From the NCBI RefSeq assembly GCF_022965805.1, contig NC_133102.1, positions 3,728,885 through 3,792,884 on the forward strand: 64,000 bases of DNA. Reading direction: 5' to 3'. Shown one piece after another: positions 24,701 to 36,122 of the stretch. Each line of letters starts with the position of its first letter. The first letter of the stretch is position 1. Both the position numbers and the translations under genes were made by a program. The stretch comes from Primulina eburnea (lineage: Eukaryota; Streptophyta; Magnoliopsida; Lamiales; Gesneriaceae). Under the pieces are notes generated by a model. It saw nothing but the letters and a program-made list of their open reading frames with translations, had not been told where the DNA came from and ran no database searches.

Positions 24701-25098
24701 TGCAAACCAAAAAAATCCAATTAATCACACAAAAAAATCTAAAATCAGAAACAACACAAACAAAAACCCCCCAGAAAAACCCTAAACCAACCATTTATTC
24801 TAAAATAAAACCCACAAAAAAAATGAGAACGCAGACGTAACACCACATGAAACAGGATTGTACAAATCTTAGTTTTTTGTAACAAATAATTACCAAAATC
24901 AAACATGTCATCGTCGTCGCCGTCGCTGACGTCACTATCCTTGTCGACCTCGTACGACGTATCATCAAAGAACCGCAACGCTCCGCTTCGGTTCTTCCTT
25001 TTCCGTGAAGTTTTATCATCGTCTGCTCCAGCGCTCCATTTCCTCCTCCCCTTCCCACCACTGTCATTCACTTTCTCCTTGCCTTTGGCTGACACCAT
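16010..25098 (-). CDS. KTF1: KTF1 / SPT5-like RdDM factor (RDM3)
   Basis: Eighteen exons, 5' to 3': 25098-24894, 23994-23741, 23631-23476, 23380-23222, 23085-23002, 22329-22262, 22197-21832, 21705-21654, 21560-21402, 21303-21160, 21058-20956, 20869-20723, 20654-20600, 20499-20441, 20329-20263, 19334-19298, 19202-19151 and 18309-16010. All phases agree and give 1,488 residues, close to the size I recall for Arabidopsis KTF1. An acidic/basic N-terminus is followed by an NGN domain (about 150-235) and several KOW segments (about 245-280, 425-450, 490-525, 590-630), the last with RIRVGPLKGYLCRV. Residues after about 722 are a disordered GW/WG region with roughly thirty Trp-Gly or Gly-Trp pairs (the AGO hook) and an RGG-rich stretch near 1220-1290. 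In the family this protein binds AGO4, RNA and Pol V transcripts in RNA-directed DNA methylation. The exon 8 donor (AAG|GTCT) is weak. Confidence 0.95.
17530..17860 (-). repeat. 165-bp in-frame tandem duplication in KTF1 GW region
   Basis: Two adjacent 55-residue units share the pattern TKK(N/D)GV..WGKSGST.G.GRESE.EGPS.K.QE.SQW.LSEK.N..S.ST.N. The repeated KKxGV start is offset by exactly 165 bp (17845 versus 17680). Each unit adds WG pairs to the Argonaute-binding region. Confidence 0.85.
19505..20045. repeat. Fold-back-like element in a KTF1 intron
   Basis: The left edge reads TTCTAAAATACGTTAGGCGC and the right edge, read in reverse, CCCTAAAACTCGAGCTAGGC. Both edges are followed by TAGGCG/CTAGGCG-rich DNA, giving imperfect inverted ends about 540 bp apart within intron 15. 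No open frame lies between them. It looks like a non-autonomous DNA element; no clear target duplication was found. Confidence 0.5.
21747..21794. repeat. A-run plus TA microsatellite in KTF1 intron 7
   Basis: A run of about ten A is followed by a pure TA stretch, 38 bp upstream (in plus coordinates) of the exon 7 donor. Confidence 0.9.
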
Positions 25099-26341
25099 TG
25101 CAATTTTCTCAAAATTTCTTCAATTTTTTGGGGGATTCTCCGCTACTAACACAGGCCATGAAGCAGCATTTCGCACAATTGTTGAAGAAACAAATGGCGT
25201 GCAGAGTGAATCGTACTCTTCACGAGGGTCTGTCAAAGTGACGAGTAGAGTTATTTTCTAGGCCAAACGCACGCACATGTAAAAAAAATTCAACGGTTTA
25301 TTTAATTTAGGAAATTTAATGACGTTTAAAATTTAGGAACTTTCATAAAATTTTATAAAATCAAGAAATATTTAATATTATCTTTAATTTTTAAAAAAAT
25401 CTAAATATATTTAAACTTTTGAAAAAAATTAATTCTATAAAATTTATTAACATACAAATATTAAAATCTAAAATATAACTATAAATTGTCAAAAATTATT
25501 TTTAATACCCAAATATTTAGATGAATGATTAAAACTTTTAACACATTCAGAGGCTATTCTTTCGATATATCTTTCATTGTCATCTTTTCTCTTCTCATTT
25601 ATATAAATCACTCTCTCTTATTTTCGTCTATATCAATTTTTTTTTTTCATTTAACTTTTTATTTTAATATAATATGAAATTTTGAATTTTATAATTAATT
25701 TTTTAATTTTTAATTATTTATTTATACAAATGAATATAATATTTAATAATAATAAAAAGTAATTCAAAAAACAATGTAATTTAATTATTAAACAAATACA
25801 ATAAAAAAATAAAAATTGGGGTATTAAGCTATGATTCATAAAAAAATTATAATATAAAATTATTTTTTTCTTTATTATTTAAAATATGACATGTGAGATC
25901 ATCTCACACAAGTAATACTTTTTTATAGATGACAAAAATAAAATATATATCTCACAAAATACGACCCATAAGACCGTCTCCCATAAGTTTTAATCATAAA
26001 TTATTTAGATGTGAATTGAATATGTAGTCAATTAAGAAAATTTTGAAGACAAAAACTTGTATAAGACGATTTCACGGATTGTATTTTATGAGACGAATTT
26101 TTTATTTGGGTCATCTCAAATATAAGTTCGAGATAGGTGTAGAATTTATACTATATTAGTGTAAAACCTATATTAAAATAGAATTATTAGATTGTTTATG
26201 CGGTAGAATATCATGCAACTACAAAGCATAACGAAGCGCATGGATTGCACAACTAAACGTGGCTTCGTTTTCATATCCCAAATTTAATTCACAAAACCAA
26301 AATAGATTGGGATTGCATCATCAGTTGATTCAAAAGATCAA
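25099..26341. other. AT-rich spacer between KTF1 promoter and the SANT-like gene
   Basis: It contains the KTF1 promoter and leader (right of 25098) and the 3' UTR of the next gene. Two fragments of the short interspersed repeat are at 25886-25995 (forward) and about 26048-26110 (reverse). Otherwise it is very AT-rich with no coding signal. Confidence 0.5.
25886..26110. repeat. Two facing fragments of the GTGAGAC repeat
   Basis: A forward fragment (25886-25995) ends in AGACCGTCTCCCATAAGTTT. A reverse fragment (26048-26110) begins ACAAAAACTTGTATAAGACG and stops within the GGGTCATC block. Confidence 0.7.
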
Positions 26342-27817
26342 CTAAAGTCGATTAGCCAATAACATTTTAACCATCACAACTCTTGCATCATCAGGAAGGC
26401 TGAAAAAGAGGTCCATGTCCGGAGTTTTGTTCACGAGAAGCCTCGCGACGATTATCTTATCTCGCGTGGACAATCCTGGAATTTTACCGAGTTCACCATA
26501 GACTTGTTTTCGAGCGTTTGATACCTCATACTCATGCCCTAATCGTTTGATAATTTCACCAAAACTGATGCCGACAGATTCGGAGAGATCAACAATGGCC
26601 CTGAATGGATCATCATAACCATGATCTGAAAGCTTCCTTTTCCTTGGCATTTGCTTCTTTCCTGTCTCACTTTCTTGAAGACGACACACAGATACCTCAT
26701 TTTCATCATCGAGCCCCTCGTTGATGCAACAGTCGAATTCTAGTGCCATTTCTTTCTCATTTTTTCCTGAATCTGTTGTATCTATTTTTTTATCAGTATC
26801 AGAAAAATTTTCGGTATTTTCTCTTATGATGGGATCATTTCCATATATTTGACACCAGTCATTGTAATGTGGCCAAACCTTGTACCTCATTGTACGAGCA
26901 CCGCTGTCTATCTGAAATGATGTTTGATGAAAAACATAAGCAATGGAACAACACATTCTACGAGCATCAAAGAAAAACCAACTGGCCGTATCGAGCGGAA
27001 AAATAATGATTCGATGAAACAAGAAAGAGATGAAAGCCAATAATTCAAAGATGAGCCAAAGTATTATCATTCTAGGAAAGTATGTACACCCCAAAACAAT
27101 TAAATTCTGAATAAAGCATGTCCCATACTGAATCATCCAAGAAGGGGAAAGAGCCAACAGAAAATAAAGAAAACCATGATCACCGTAAGCATAAACCACT
27201 GTCCCCAATTTTCAAACAATTAAAAGTTATGTACATCTGGAAGTAACATGGTCGATTAAATGATTTTTTTCATATGATGACTAAAGAAACCTAACCAATG
27301 GGTGGTACATGCTTCATCTCCTCTACGCTATATGGATTCAGCAACAGTTTTTTGTATCTAAAGAAAAAATAATAATGATCGCCCTGTGATTACTAAACAT
27401 CAAAGAAACCACAGTCACAATTTTCAAAAGGGAGTTCAAAACCAATTTCAAACAAACCTTCACATATAAATCCCATGCATCATCTTGTGCCTCAATCGTG
27501 TACTCTTCTCCATTCCAATCAATCCCCCTTTGTGCCAGCATGCTTGTCAACATTTTATGATTTTTCTTCCAAACATGTAGCTTGGAATTTATGTGAGGCA
27601 AGGCCCTGATGTCAGTACCAGGAAAAGCTTTGACCATTGCCCTTTCAAGCACATGCAAATAGCCACCTCTGAAGCCATTTTCTTTTTTCCAGCCTCTGGT
27701 GATAATATCTTTTAGAGCACATATCAACACTTCCTCTTCTTTTACTGACCAAATTCGTCTGCATCCTTCCAATTTCGTTCCATCCCCTTGAGTTTGTTTA
27801 CTTGGTGCAGGCTTCAT
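26342..27817 (-). CDS. Myb/SANT-like domain protein (LIMYB-like)
   Basis: Two coding exons, 27817-27458 and 26911-26342, joined in phase 0, give 309 residues. The ATG sits three bases into its exon, after a TTTCAG acceptor, so the leader is spliced; a probable first non-coding exon lies near 29022-29100. Residues about 20-115 form a Myb/SANT-like (trihelix-type) DNA-binding domain: RRIWSVKEEEVLICAL, the GGYLHVLERAM block, HINSKLHVWKK, and IDWNGEEYTIEAQDDAWDLY. The second exon continues with KVWPHYNDWCQIYGNDPI, an acidic linker, a basic PRKRKLS segment (possible nuclear signal) and a C-terminal helix-rich region. This layout is typical of plant L10-interacting MYB (LIMYB)-like proteins and of domesticated Harbinger accessory proteins. 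The exact target is unknown. Confidence 0.85.
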
Positions 27818-29021
27818 TTCTGAAATACCAATACAGAAAACAATAATAACAGGAAGTAGGAACATAAACTTGAAAGATTTTTCTAGCATTGAAGCAAGCA
27901 GTTCTAATTTAAATCTGCTTATTTGGATCCAAATAAATAGGACAGTGTTTCTGCTAAAATTGGATACGACCAGGTTTATTTAGATTCAAAATTTTGTTGG
28001 TGACAAAAACTGGAATCATGAAGCTCGAAGAGGAAAAAGCTCAGTGACTTGGAAATTAATCTAATCTAGCAGCCATCTTCTCTCATCAAAGATCTACGAC
28101 CAGCAGACCTAGTAGATTAGCCTCACATCAAATGTAATCCAGAAGTATGTGAGGAAAACTGAAACTTTCGTTTCAGCATCAGCCACCATTTGTCAGTGCA
28201 GACGACTGCTATCACAAACACACTCGAGCCTTCAACTCAAACTTTCTAAGAATACACAAGAAATCATAGGATATGTTCAAAAATGAAGATGTTGTAACAG
28301 ATATATTTTCAAGCACCCATAGGCCCACTAATGCTAAAGGCTGGTTTTTGGCTTCCCCTTTTGATCTTCATGAGACAACTAAGAGGTTAATATTCGACCA
28401 TCCTCCTCTGTCCTTGTCAGAAGTCAAATATAACATTATTATTCACAAAGAGTAGATACCAAACCTTGTGGCCTTATGAACAAAACTTGGGCTTCAGATT
28501 GAACAACTTGAAGGCTCTACCACCTCGAGCGTGAAATTCGAACTGGGGATCTAGGAACCATGGGCATACAGATCTCTCTCAGCGCCACTGTTTCTGTTTG
28601 AAATGAATTATCACTGATCTTAAATCAGTTAGCCATAGTTACTGGATTTTTTTTTATAAACATTAATCTTGACATCTCTCTCATTCAAATAACCTGCTTA
28701 AATTTTTTGTATGCATCTTTACAAATATCAATGTAGCCAAGAATCCAATCCAAATCTTTTTTTTAGTTAACCAACCAAACATTAACAAAAGTCCCATGCC
28801 CTTTTTTAGCTCTAAATAACACATATCAGTACTTTCCAAGCATGCATAGACTCACTGAAAATGAAATAAGTAAAACACCTCCAACTGAAGCCAAGAATTG
28901 ATGAAAAACAGAAAGAAAACCCCAAATATGTTCCACTGCAAAACAAATTAGAAAGACCCTGGAAAACTAATATAGAAAATACGATCGGGTCTATGACAAA
29001 ACAAAGAATAAAGAACAATTA

Positions 29022-29460
29022 CCGATTTTGATTGAAATTCCACCGCGAAACTGGCAGGGGCCTACTACTGTGGGAGCATGATGACTGTGCGTGCACGAGA
29101 CGAAAGATCGAGGATAAGTGAGTTGGTTTCGGCTTCGGTCACAGATTTTCGAAAAATAAAAATTACATTTTTTTTCTTTTTAAAAAAATATGTATTTTTT
29201 TAATTTACAATTTTCAACGTAATTTTTTTTAATTAAAAAAAATCTGATTTCCAAAGTAGATATTGAAAAAATGACTCATATCAAAAAAAAAAAGATATAT
29301 AAGAAAGGACGACGATCATAACTTACATTTTTTTAAAAATAGTACATGCATCTGTTCAACTTTAAAAAATTGAGACACGTATGTGCCTCTTTTTTTTTTA
29401 CAATCAAGCTCCCGCAATCACTCATTGATGGTATGAGAGGCATATAAACACTAACGGCTG
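29022..29460. promoter_or_regulatory. Divergent promoter region, SANT-like gene and BORCS8-like gene
   Basis: The minus-strand non-coding exon of the SANT-like gene has a donor at its left end (CAAAATCG|GTAATTG on the minus strand) and starts near 29100. The plus-strand leader of the next gene probably begins near 29460-29590. The 350 bp between is AT-rich. No specific element is assigned. Confidence 0.35.
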
Positions 29461-29589
29461 ATGTTTCTAAACACACAACTCATAAGAACAAAATATATTA
29501 TCTACGAAGAGAGTTGGAGTGCTTAGAAGGTTTTAACCGAAAGAAAACAAACTACTTACAAATTTTTCGATAGCCAAAGGCCCAAAGGT

Positions 29590-31089
29590 AACGTTCGATC
29601 CGGTTCCGTATATTGTTTATTATGTTTATAATTGTGTATAGACATGATTTTGTTGAATAAACTCTAACACTTCTATGTCTTATGTCAATTTTCTCACACA
29701 ATCTTTAAATTTAATTTTAAGAAAATACTCGTTTACTTTAATCACTCATACAAATTCTCTGTATGTGTGTGTGTCTATATATATTCTCTCATATTTTAAA
29801 AAATATATGCTTAAAGATTAGTAAAAAATAATAATTTTTTTTTGAAATAAATGACGGGCTTATCCGTCCCAAACAACTACAATCGAACTCTCATATCGTC
29901 GTGGCATGTAACAATTTTCGATTTGCAGGTATGATTTTTTTAATAAAAATTATCATGATTATGAGTCATTTAAAAAAAAAAAATTGGGGTAGAAAAAAAA
30001 TATATTGTGATTTTCTTTTTTATTTGAGGTGAAAATTTATTATTCAAGAAAATATGTATTTTGTAATTATGTGATGGTTACTATCAAAGGTTTTTTTCTT
30101 CTTCTTCTCGTGATTTCTTATAAATTGACTTGTGAATTTATATATCTGAAATCTGCGTTTCCAAACATCATTTATCATTATGATTAAAATTTTAAGGTGA
30201 TAATTTATTTATTTAGTTCGAATAGTATTAGACATTTTTCGAATTTTTCAAATGCAGTGTTTTATGGATTTGTTTATTTTATTTTTTAAGCTAAAGTTTA
30301 TTACTGTTATTTTTTATCATTGATAATTTCATTTTGCATTTTCTTATTTTTTGATTAATTTCGTATTTTACTTGAGTTTTAACGTGTATATATCACATTT
30401 TCCACAAAATTTCGTAATGCATTCTCGTAATATGATTTTTTTTGTAAGACCGTCTCACACACGTTTTTTTCTTTTATAAGTCGTCGGTTTGTTGCGACAA
30501 CCTTAGGATGAATTGATATTTTGGATCGAAATCGGGAGTAGTTAGTAAAATAATTTTTGTCATATATATTTTTTTAAAAAAATAATCTTCTTATTCAAAT
30601 ACCCTTAAGAACGTCAATTTTTTAAAATGATTTTTGATCAAATCTATTCCACAAACATCCCATCAAAAAATTGTATGCTGCTTTGCGCTAGAGTCTTGCA
30701 TTTTCTTTGTCAAATTGCAAATGACAGAGATATTCCAAAAGTTTCATGTATTAAATCTCCAGATACAGGGGAAGCCACCAACAAAATTTGTTTGGTGAAA
30801 TTAGTTATTTAGTGATAATTTTTTGCAGGTTTTTCAAATTCCATTACAAGAAGCTCGTCCGTCGGATGTATGATCTATGTTCAAGTAAGATTGATTGATT
30901 CCAAACGTTTGTTATTTCTTCTGTTTCGATAGACTTTCGTATGGATTTCTCGATCCGCAATCCCAGTTTCTTATTTGTTGTGGCTTTTTATGTGACTAGA
31001 TCATTTAAAAACATGTATTCGAGATTTAAGCACAAAATTTTGCACCATCTTTTTAATCCAGTGATGGGTATCCAATATCTTCCACAAAT
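29590..31089 (+). other. Probable spliced leader of the BORCS8-like gene
   Basis: There is no coding signal here. CCCAAAG|GTAACG near 29586 could end the first leader exon. A TTTTTTGCAG acceptor near 30829 and a TTCAA|GTAAGA donor near 30884 bracket a small leader exon, and TTAATCCAG near 31061 is a possible last acceptor before the ATG. This is inferred from splice-site consensus only. A fragment of the GTGAGAC repeat is at about 30445-30470. Confidence 0.35.
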
Positions 31090-31833
31090 ATGCAAGAATT
31101 CTCTGTTGTCGATGGTTTTTTGGAAGTGACAGAAGGCTTGACAGACATGATAAAGTACGTGGCAAATGAGCCCTCCGTTGGGCTTTTCTATGTTCAGAAG
31201 CATATCCAAAATGCAGCGCCCAACCTTGTTAATCTCAAGAATAATGTTGTTGAAAAATCTCGTGAGACGGTATTGCATACAGAAGATTTAGAAGACTCTA
31301 TGGCCATGATGAGATCGATGAAAGAATGTGGCTTCCCAGCTGCAGAAGAAATGATTGGGGAAATAAAAAAATCTCTTTCCATCATGGCAAATAAACAACC
31401 AAGAAAAGGATTACTCTCTAACTCTGGATCGGGTTATATTGGAAGAACTAGGTCGTGGTCACCAGCCACCTTGGGAAGTAATGCCATGTTTCCTCATCCG
31501 GATGATGAAAAGAATGGAGGCTATTTGTCTGGTGTTTTCAAGTCTGCAAAACAAAAGGTCACGAACTTAAAGTGGCCTCAAGTTGAGTCTAAGGATTCGA
31601 TGAAATCCGAGGATACATCCCCAAACGCAAAAGAAGGCCATTTAACTGTGCCAGAGGCCGAGGGTGAAGATTTATTGTCGAATCAAGATGGTAAACAGCT
31701 TCAAGAAGAATCACAACTTAGTACAAGCTTGTCCCACCTAGCTTTACTTTCATTATGCGAGAACTATGATGAGTTCAAAGCTGATAGAGAAGCTAAATTG
31801 GAAGAATGGCTTGGAGGGGTGGCAAGCAATTAG
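31090..31833 (+). CDS. BORCS8/MEF2BNB-like protein
   Basis: A single coding exon of 247 residues. The first ~110 residues match the pattern I remember for human BORCS8 (MEF2BNB): a predicted helix, then YVANEPSVGLFYVQKHIQNA, then PNLVNLKNNVVEKSRETVLH, then the helix LEDSMAMMRSMKE; the human protein has YVLANEPSVALYRLQEHVRR and LPELAQHK at the same places. BORCS8 is a subunit of BORC, which positions lysosomes through ARL8 in animals. In the plant protein the shared N-terminal part is followed by a ~130-residue tail rich in Ser, Lys and acidic residues, absent from the short animal protein, ending in a predicted helix (FKADREAKLEEWLGGVASN). The plant function is not established as far as I know; homology is by motif, so moderately sure. 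Confidence 0.75.
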   Translation: MQEFSVVDGFLEVTEGLTDMIKYVANEPSVGLFYVQKHIQNAAPNLVNLKNNVVEKSRETVLHTEDLEDSMAMMRSMKECGFPAAEEMIGEIKKSLSIMANKQPRKGLLSNSGSGYIGRTRSWSPATLGSNAMFPHPDDEKNGGYLSGVFKSAKQKVTNLKWPQVESKDSMKSEDTSPNAKEGHLTVPEAEGEDLLSNQDGKQLQEESQLSTSLSHLALLSLCENYDEFKADREAKLEEWLGGVASN

Positions 31834-33370
31834 GAGCATCATAAAGAGAAGAACTAGGGATCAAACAGTTCAAAGAACATCTTTCGGTAAGTGGATTTTC
31901 AGGGTTGCTGATGTTTGAACCTGTATCATACGAAAGAAAGGATGAAAAGTTTGGTGATCACAAATGTTTTTGAAGATTTCTTGTTGTTCCGTGGCATCGA
32001 CCGTAAATGAATAAAAAACGTTAAGTTTACTGTTTACGTGCATGGCATATGCATTAATTCTTAGCAGTACTTATTAATGTGGATGAAAGGTGTACATATT
32101 ACAGTTCTGGTATCAACGACGGGCTGTCGGATGTAATTCGTATGCTAAGTAATGGTCTTGTTGTGTTACGCGTGTTCCATTCTTTTTCTATTTGTCTGGC
32201 ACGAGTATGGAAATGGCACAGAAAAGATTGTATGGAGTTCGAAATATAGTCCAGAATTTTCGACATAAATCTATCCTTATATCAGATGAGATTTTCTGCA
32301 TTGTTGCTCCCGATTCTTTGAATGATCCTCTTTAAAATATTCAAAATTTTAAGCTTTTGCCTTTATAGGGTCTTCAGAAAATTCAGCAACAGATGAAATC
32401 TTGAAAAAATTTCGAAGTCCATTCTGAAAAATATACATTTCATATAATTTATTTGACTATGGTTGTTATGCCTAAGAATTGCTTTTGTCAATCATTTGAA
32501 TTTTTAAAGTGTAATTAAGTTAACGTGATCGATAGTTCCAAATAAATAATATCTTTTCTGTGTTTGATCATATCTATGTTTTATTAAAAAAAATTATTTT
32601 ATTTTTAAGTTCAAATGCCTAAAGAATTTGTTTCTGTGGAAATAGACACTACTAATCTATTCCCTTGAGGCAAAGACACGTGACAGAAATTCAGTATCAA
32701 GTAGATCAATTCATAGCTGTAAAATTTGACACTGAACAGAAAATTTGGGACTACAGAATCTGAAATAAAGCACGAGTTCTTTGTAAACGGGCTAAAGATG
32801 ACAGATGTTATGGATATTTTTTTACTAGAATATTGTATGTATGCATCAATAGGACGATCGTAGCGGCTAGTCATAACAATGCTTGAATATCTACATCTCA
32901 AGCCACCAAAAACTACACGCTCAATGCTCTCATAGAAAAGAATGAAAGAGAAGAAAGGATCTGGCAACTGCAAAAGAGTGTTGGTAAAAAGGGTGCTAGA
33001 AGGATGGGGAAGAACACGATCCAAATATATTTGATAATGCATAAATGACGCTTCTCAAAGGCCAATTCTGAGCTAAGGAATCCCACTACCGTTGCATAAG
33101 CTGCCTTCTAGAGGACACTAAGATCACATGCACAGTCTCCTCCTCCTCTGACCCTAGAGAAAATATCTGCACTTAGTTTAAGAGAAGTCGCTATGTGCAG
33201 AGAATAATGTAAAAATGCATCAGGTACTTGTAACACACAATTGTTTTGAAAAAACACAGAGAAGTCCGCATCTTTGATGCTTGAAAAGGTAACAAATAAA
33301 GCTCATCATGGCGATGACATAACATAAACGTTACCTTGAAATATGGCCTTGATATTCTTGGTTTCCATTC
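31834..33370. other. Spacer between convergent genes
   Basis: It holds the 3' UTR of the BORCS8-like gene (an AATAAA-type run near 32010-32020) and probably that of the minus-strand gene ending at 33371. I recognise no gene in between. Confidence 0.45.
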
Positions 33371-34118
33371 CTAAAATTTCCCAGTAACTTGCCAAGTCCC
33401 AGGGCTTGAGCCAGTTGGAGGCAAAAGTTCATTCATGATGTCTTCAAAAATATTTTCTTGAATAGACATGCCATCAATACTATCTGAAATATCGCTGACG
33501 TAATCTTGAGACTCGACACTAGTAAAATGTGAATTTGACGGTATCGGGCTGCTACTTCTGCTTGAATTAATCCCGACCACTGAACACGGAGGCACAGCAG
33601 AGCCATCGCTGAAACTTAAATTCCGAGTGTTGGAGCCACTGGTCTCACCCAATAATTCAGTACTAACATTTAAAACTGGAGAAGACAGGTTGTTGTCAAT
33701 ACATAAACTTGGCGTCAAACAATGCTGACTGCCATTATTCCGAGGGTTTGAACCATTTAAGTTGTCATCAAACATCGAACCACAATTTGCATCCAAACAT
33801 TCCAAGTGGTTATTACTGATTAATACTGATGACCCAACATTACAACCAAAATCTGTTCCTGAGCCATTATTGTTACCTAAATGTCGAGGGGCAGAGCCAC
33901 TTGAATCACAGGCAAAATCAGAAACATTATTTGTAATGGGGAGAGCCAGATCAATGTTGCTGCTACTTGCTCCTACCTGTATATCTAAACATGGACTGGT
34001 GAAGCCATCACTATTGCCCAATGTTTTAGACTCCTCATTAATACCATTTCTGGCGATTTTAAGACCAACATTTGCCCTTGGAATGGAAAATCTGTTGCTG
34101 CCGACAATTTTAGCTTTT
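33371..34118 (-). CDS. Unrecognised Ser/Asn-rich protein, terminal exon
   Basis: A minus-strand open frame ends at 33371 and runs back past the first Met (34021) to an intron acceptor, either CTATACAG (exon start 34118) or the AG four bases further on. It encodes KIVGSNRFSIPRANVGLKIA and a long low-complexity part rich in Ser, Asn and Gly with many SSS, NN and SGS runs. It closes with a conserved-looking tail, SIQENIFEDIMNELLPPTGS followed by PGTWQVTGKF. An upstream exon at about 34190-34231 (YIEVKSGCCETKS) fits in phase with the second acceptor. A donor near 34622 suggests another, but the true 5' end is unresolved. I cannot name a family. The continuous 240-residue frame and consistent splice phases argue for a real gene. 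Confidence 0.55.
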
Positions 34119-34639
34119 CTGTATAGATATGAGGATATGCATGAGAATGCAAAGCTGTTGTTGGAAAATAAATGAAGATTTCAGCTCGTACCTGATTTGA
34201 TTTTGTCTCACAGCAGCCACTTTTGACTTCAATATACCTTTCACGGAACGTAAATTATGTTAGCTTCATAATAACAATATATCCACAAAAGGAAAGAAAA
34301 TACCAAGGTACGCATCAAAATGGACATCACTATATGTGCTAAACAATTTGTTGCAATGAACGATAAAGTATTGACTGCTAATCACGTGTTAGTTTAATTT
34401 CCATATATGGAAAACATTAGCAGTTCTGTCGTTTTTCTGAGCCGAGATTTATCTGAAAGGTTAGTTCTTTTTTATATAACAGGAAAAGTGAGCCTTTTCC
34501 TGCAACTTCATCTAAAGCTCTCAAAATAGTCAGCAATCATTCCATAAAACGAGATATTTGTTGTTTTTACTTCTAATGATTCTACAACAAAGGACAAATA
34601 TTACTTTGATACTCTTGAACTTACCACATGTTGAACATC

Positions 34640-36122
34640 ACATAGCAAAGATGCTTATCGGATCGGATCCGGTCGGAATCAGGTACAATCCGGAACCTGT
34701 TAAACTGGTTCGAGATTGATCTGAACCTGGTATCAAATCTTAATTGTATTGGGTTGCCTAAACCAGATCCAGAATCATTTTAATTCGGCCTGTTTGAATC
34801 CGATTCAGTAATATATTTAATTGTATTGTTATTATTATTTTGCTTCATAAATAACTTATTCGTGTATATAGTGGTTGGAAAAGAATAAAATATTAACTCC
34901 AATTATGTTTTCATCTTGTTCAATTCGATTTCAATTTTAGATTGTGTTATACACCTAATCCAATAAATTCAATATGGTATCCTACAAGATTGGTTTGGTC
35001 ACATTATCCTATAATTCGGAACCGGTCCAATCCTGATATTCCTATGCCTATAATAAAGCCCTTTTACGACATTAATAAGAATACCACCAACGCTAGACCC
35101 TAGGAAAAATACACTTTTAACTCGATGAAAATATTAATAGGTTTGTGCTCCGGCTGTAACATGCAAGAGATTTACAGTTCAAGCAACCAAAACACAACAA
35201 TCCCAACCAGCTGCTATCTAATGTCTTAACCGAATTATTTAAACTTTACATACAAAGACAATAAAAAAATTATGCTTGCATTCAAGGCAAGAGTGTTAGC
35301 AGTTTTAGAACATCGGTTCATGGAACACTACAATTTCTTCATGAGCGTGAATGTTTTCCTCCTGCTTTGTAATTTTATTGGTATCCAAATCAAAGGATAA
35401 TAATGACAGTAAATTCATATTAAATATAATATCTCGATATTTCAAGTGCAAGTAAACTACAAAAAACCTCGAGTGGTGACAATTAAGGAAATATTTGCAG
35501 GGGAAAACGTTAAGTCTACACATCATGTATGGCCTTCCAAGAAATTTCAAGTACATATACCTCTAGTTTATCAACACCAGTCACCACTTCTGCCATTAGA
35601 CCGGTTCACTGAATTGGGCAGTAGAAGTTTTGGTTGGAATCACTAGAGGCACTTCTACTACATTTTCAATTTTTCCAACCATTTTCGGTTGCTCGCAAAC
35701 TTACTTTAAGAAACTTGGTTATAACAGGATCTAACAAAAGATCATCACCTCCTCATAGTTTTCCATTTTTTACTAGCTATGTGTAGCTATCTCCATTAAA
35801 CCAAATAGACTATAGTTGCTTCCATCTCTGCTCCATGATGTTCCTTGTATACTATGTTCATCAACCATCCTCATATACAAGTACAACAAGCTCTTACAGC
35901 TGAGACCGCCAACTTAGTGCCTATTACGCTTCAGACAAAAAACTTCATACATATGCCTTATCATTTACTGACACATAAAACACTACATTAATAGTGCTAA
36001 TCAAGCATAAATAGAAAGTCACAGTGTCTTAATAACAGTATTTCGCAAGAACTAGAGAGAAAATTTAAGCACAAAACAAGCCTAACAACGCATTGACAAG
36101 TGTACAAAAAGTTAGCCAACGT
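34640..36122. other. Spacer with a low-complexity block and a coding-like fragment
   Basis: From 34660 to 35040 short GGTTC/GGATC/GAACC-type words recur, looking like an old repeat. The plus-strand frame at about 35446-35646 is listed separately. The rest probably includes the 3' UTR of the LDL1 gene. Confidence 0.4.
35440..35646 (+). other. Coding-like fragment of unknown family
   Basis: A plus-strand frame reads VNYKKPRVVTIKEIFAGENV, KSTHHVWPSKKFQVHIPLVY, QHQSPLLPLDRFTELGS, then a stop. Residue use looks like real protein rather than AT-rich noise, with balanced composition and no low-complexity runs. There is no start codon context and no partner exon. It may be a remnant of a transposon or a pseudogene exon. 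Confidence 0.35.

Noticed and set aside
26912..27208. N-terminal extension of the SANT-like second exon (MGTVVYAYGDHGF...)
   Set aside because: This is intron read-through upstream of a clear TTTCAG acceptor. The phase-0 join to the upstream SANT exon is convincing.
28490..28600. A GTTCGAATT box resembling a tRNA B box on the minus strand
   Set aside because: No matching A box, acceptor stem or cloverleaf could be found. It lies in an intron region of the SANT-like gene.
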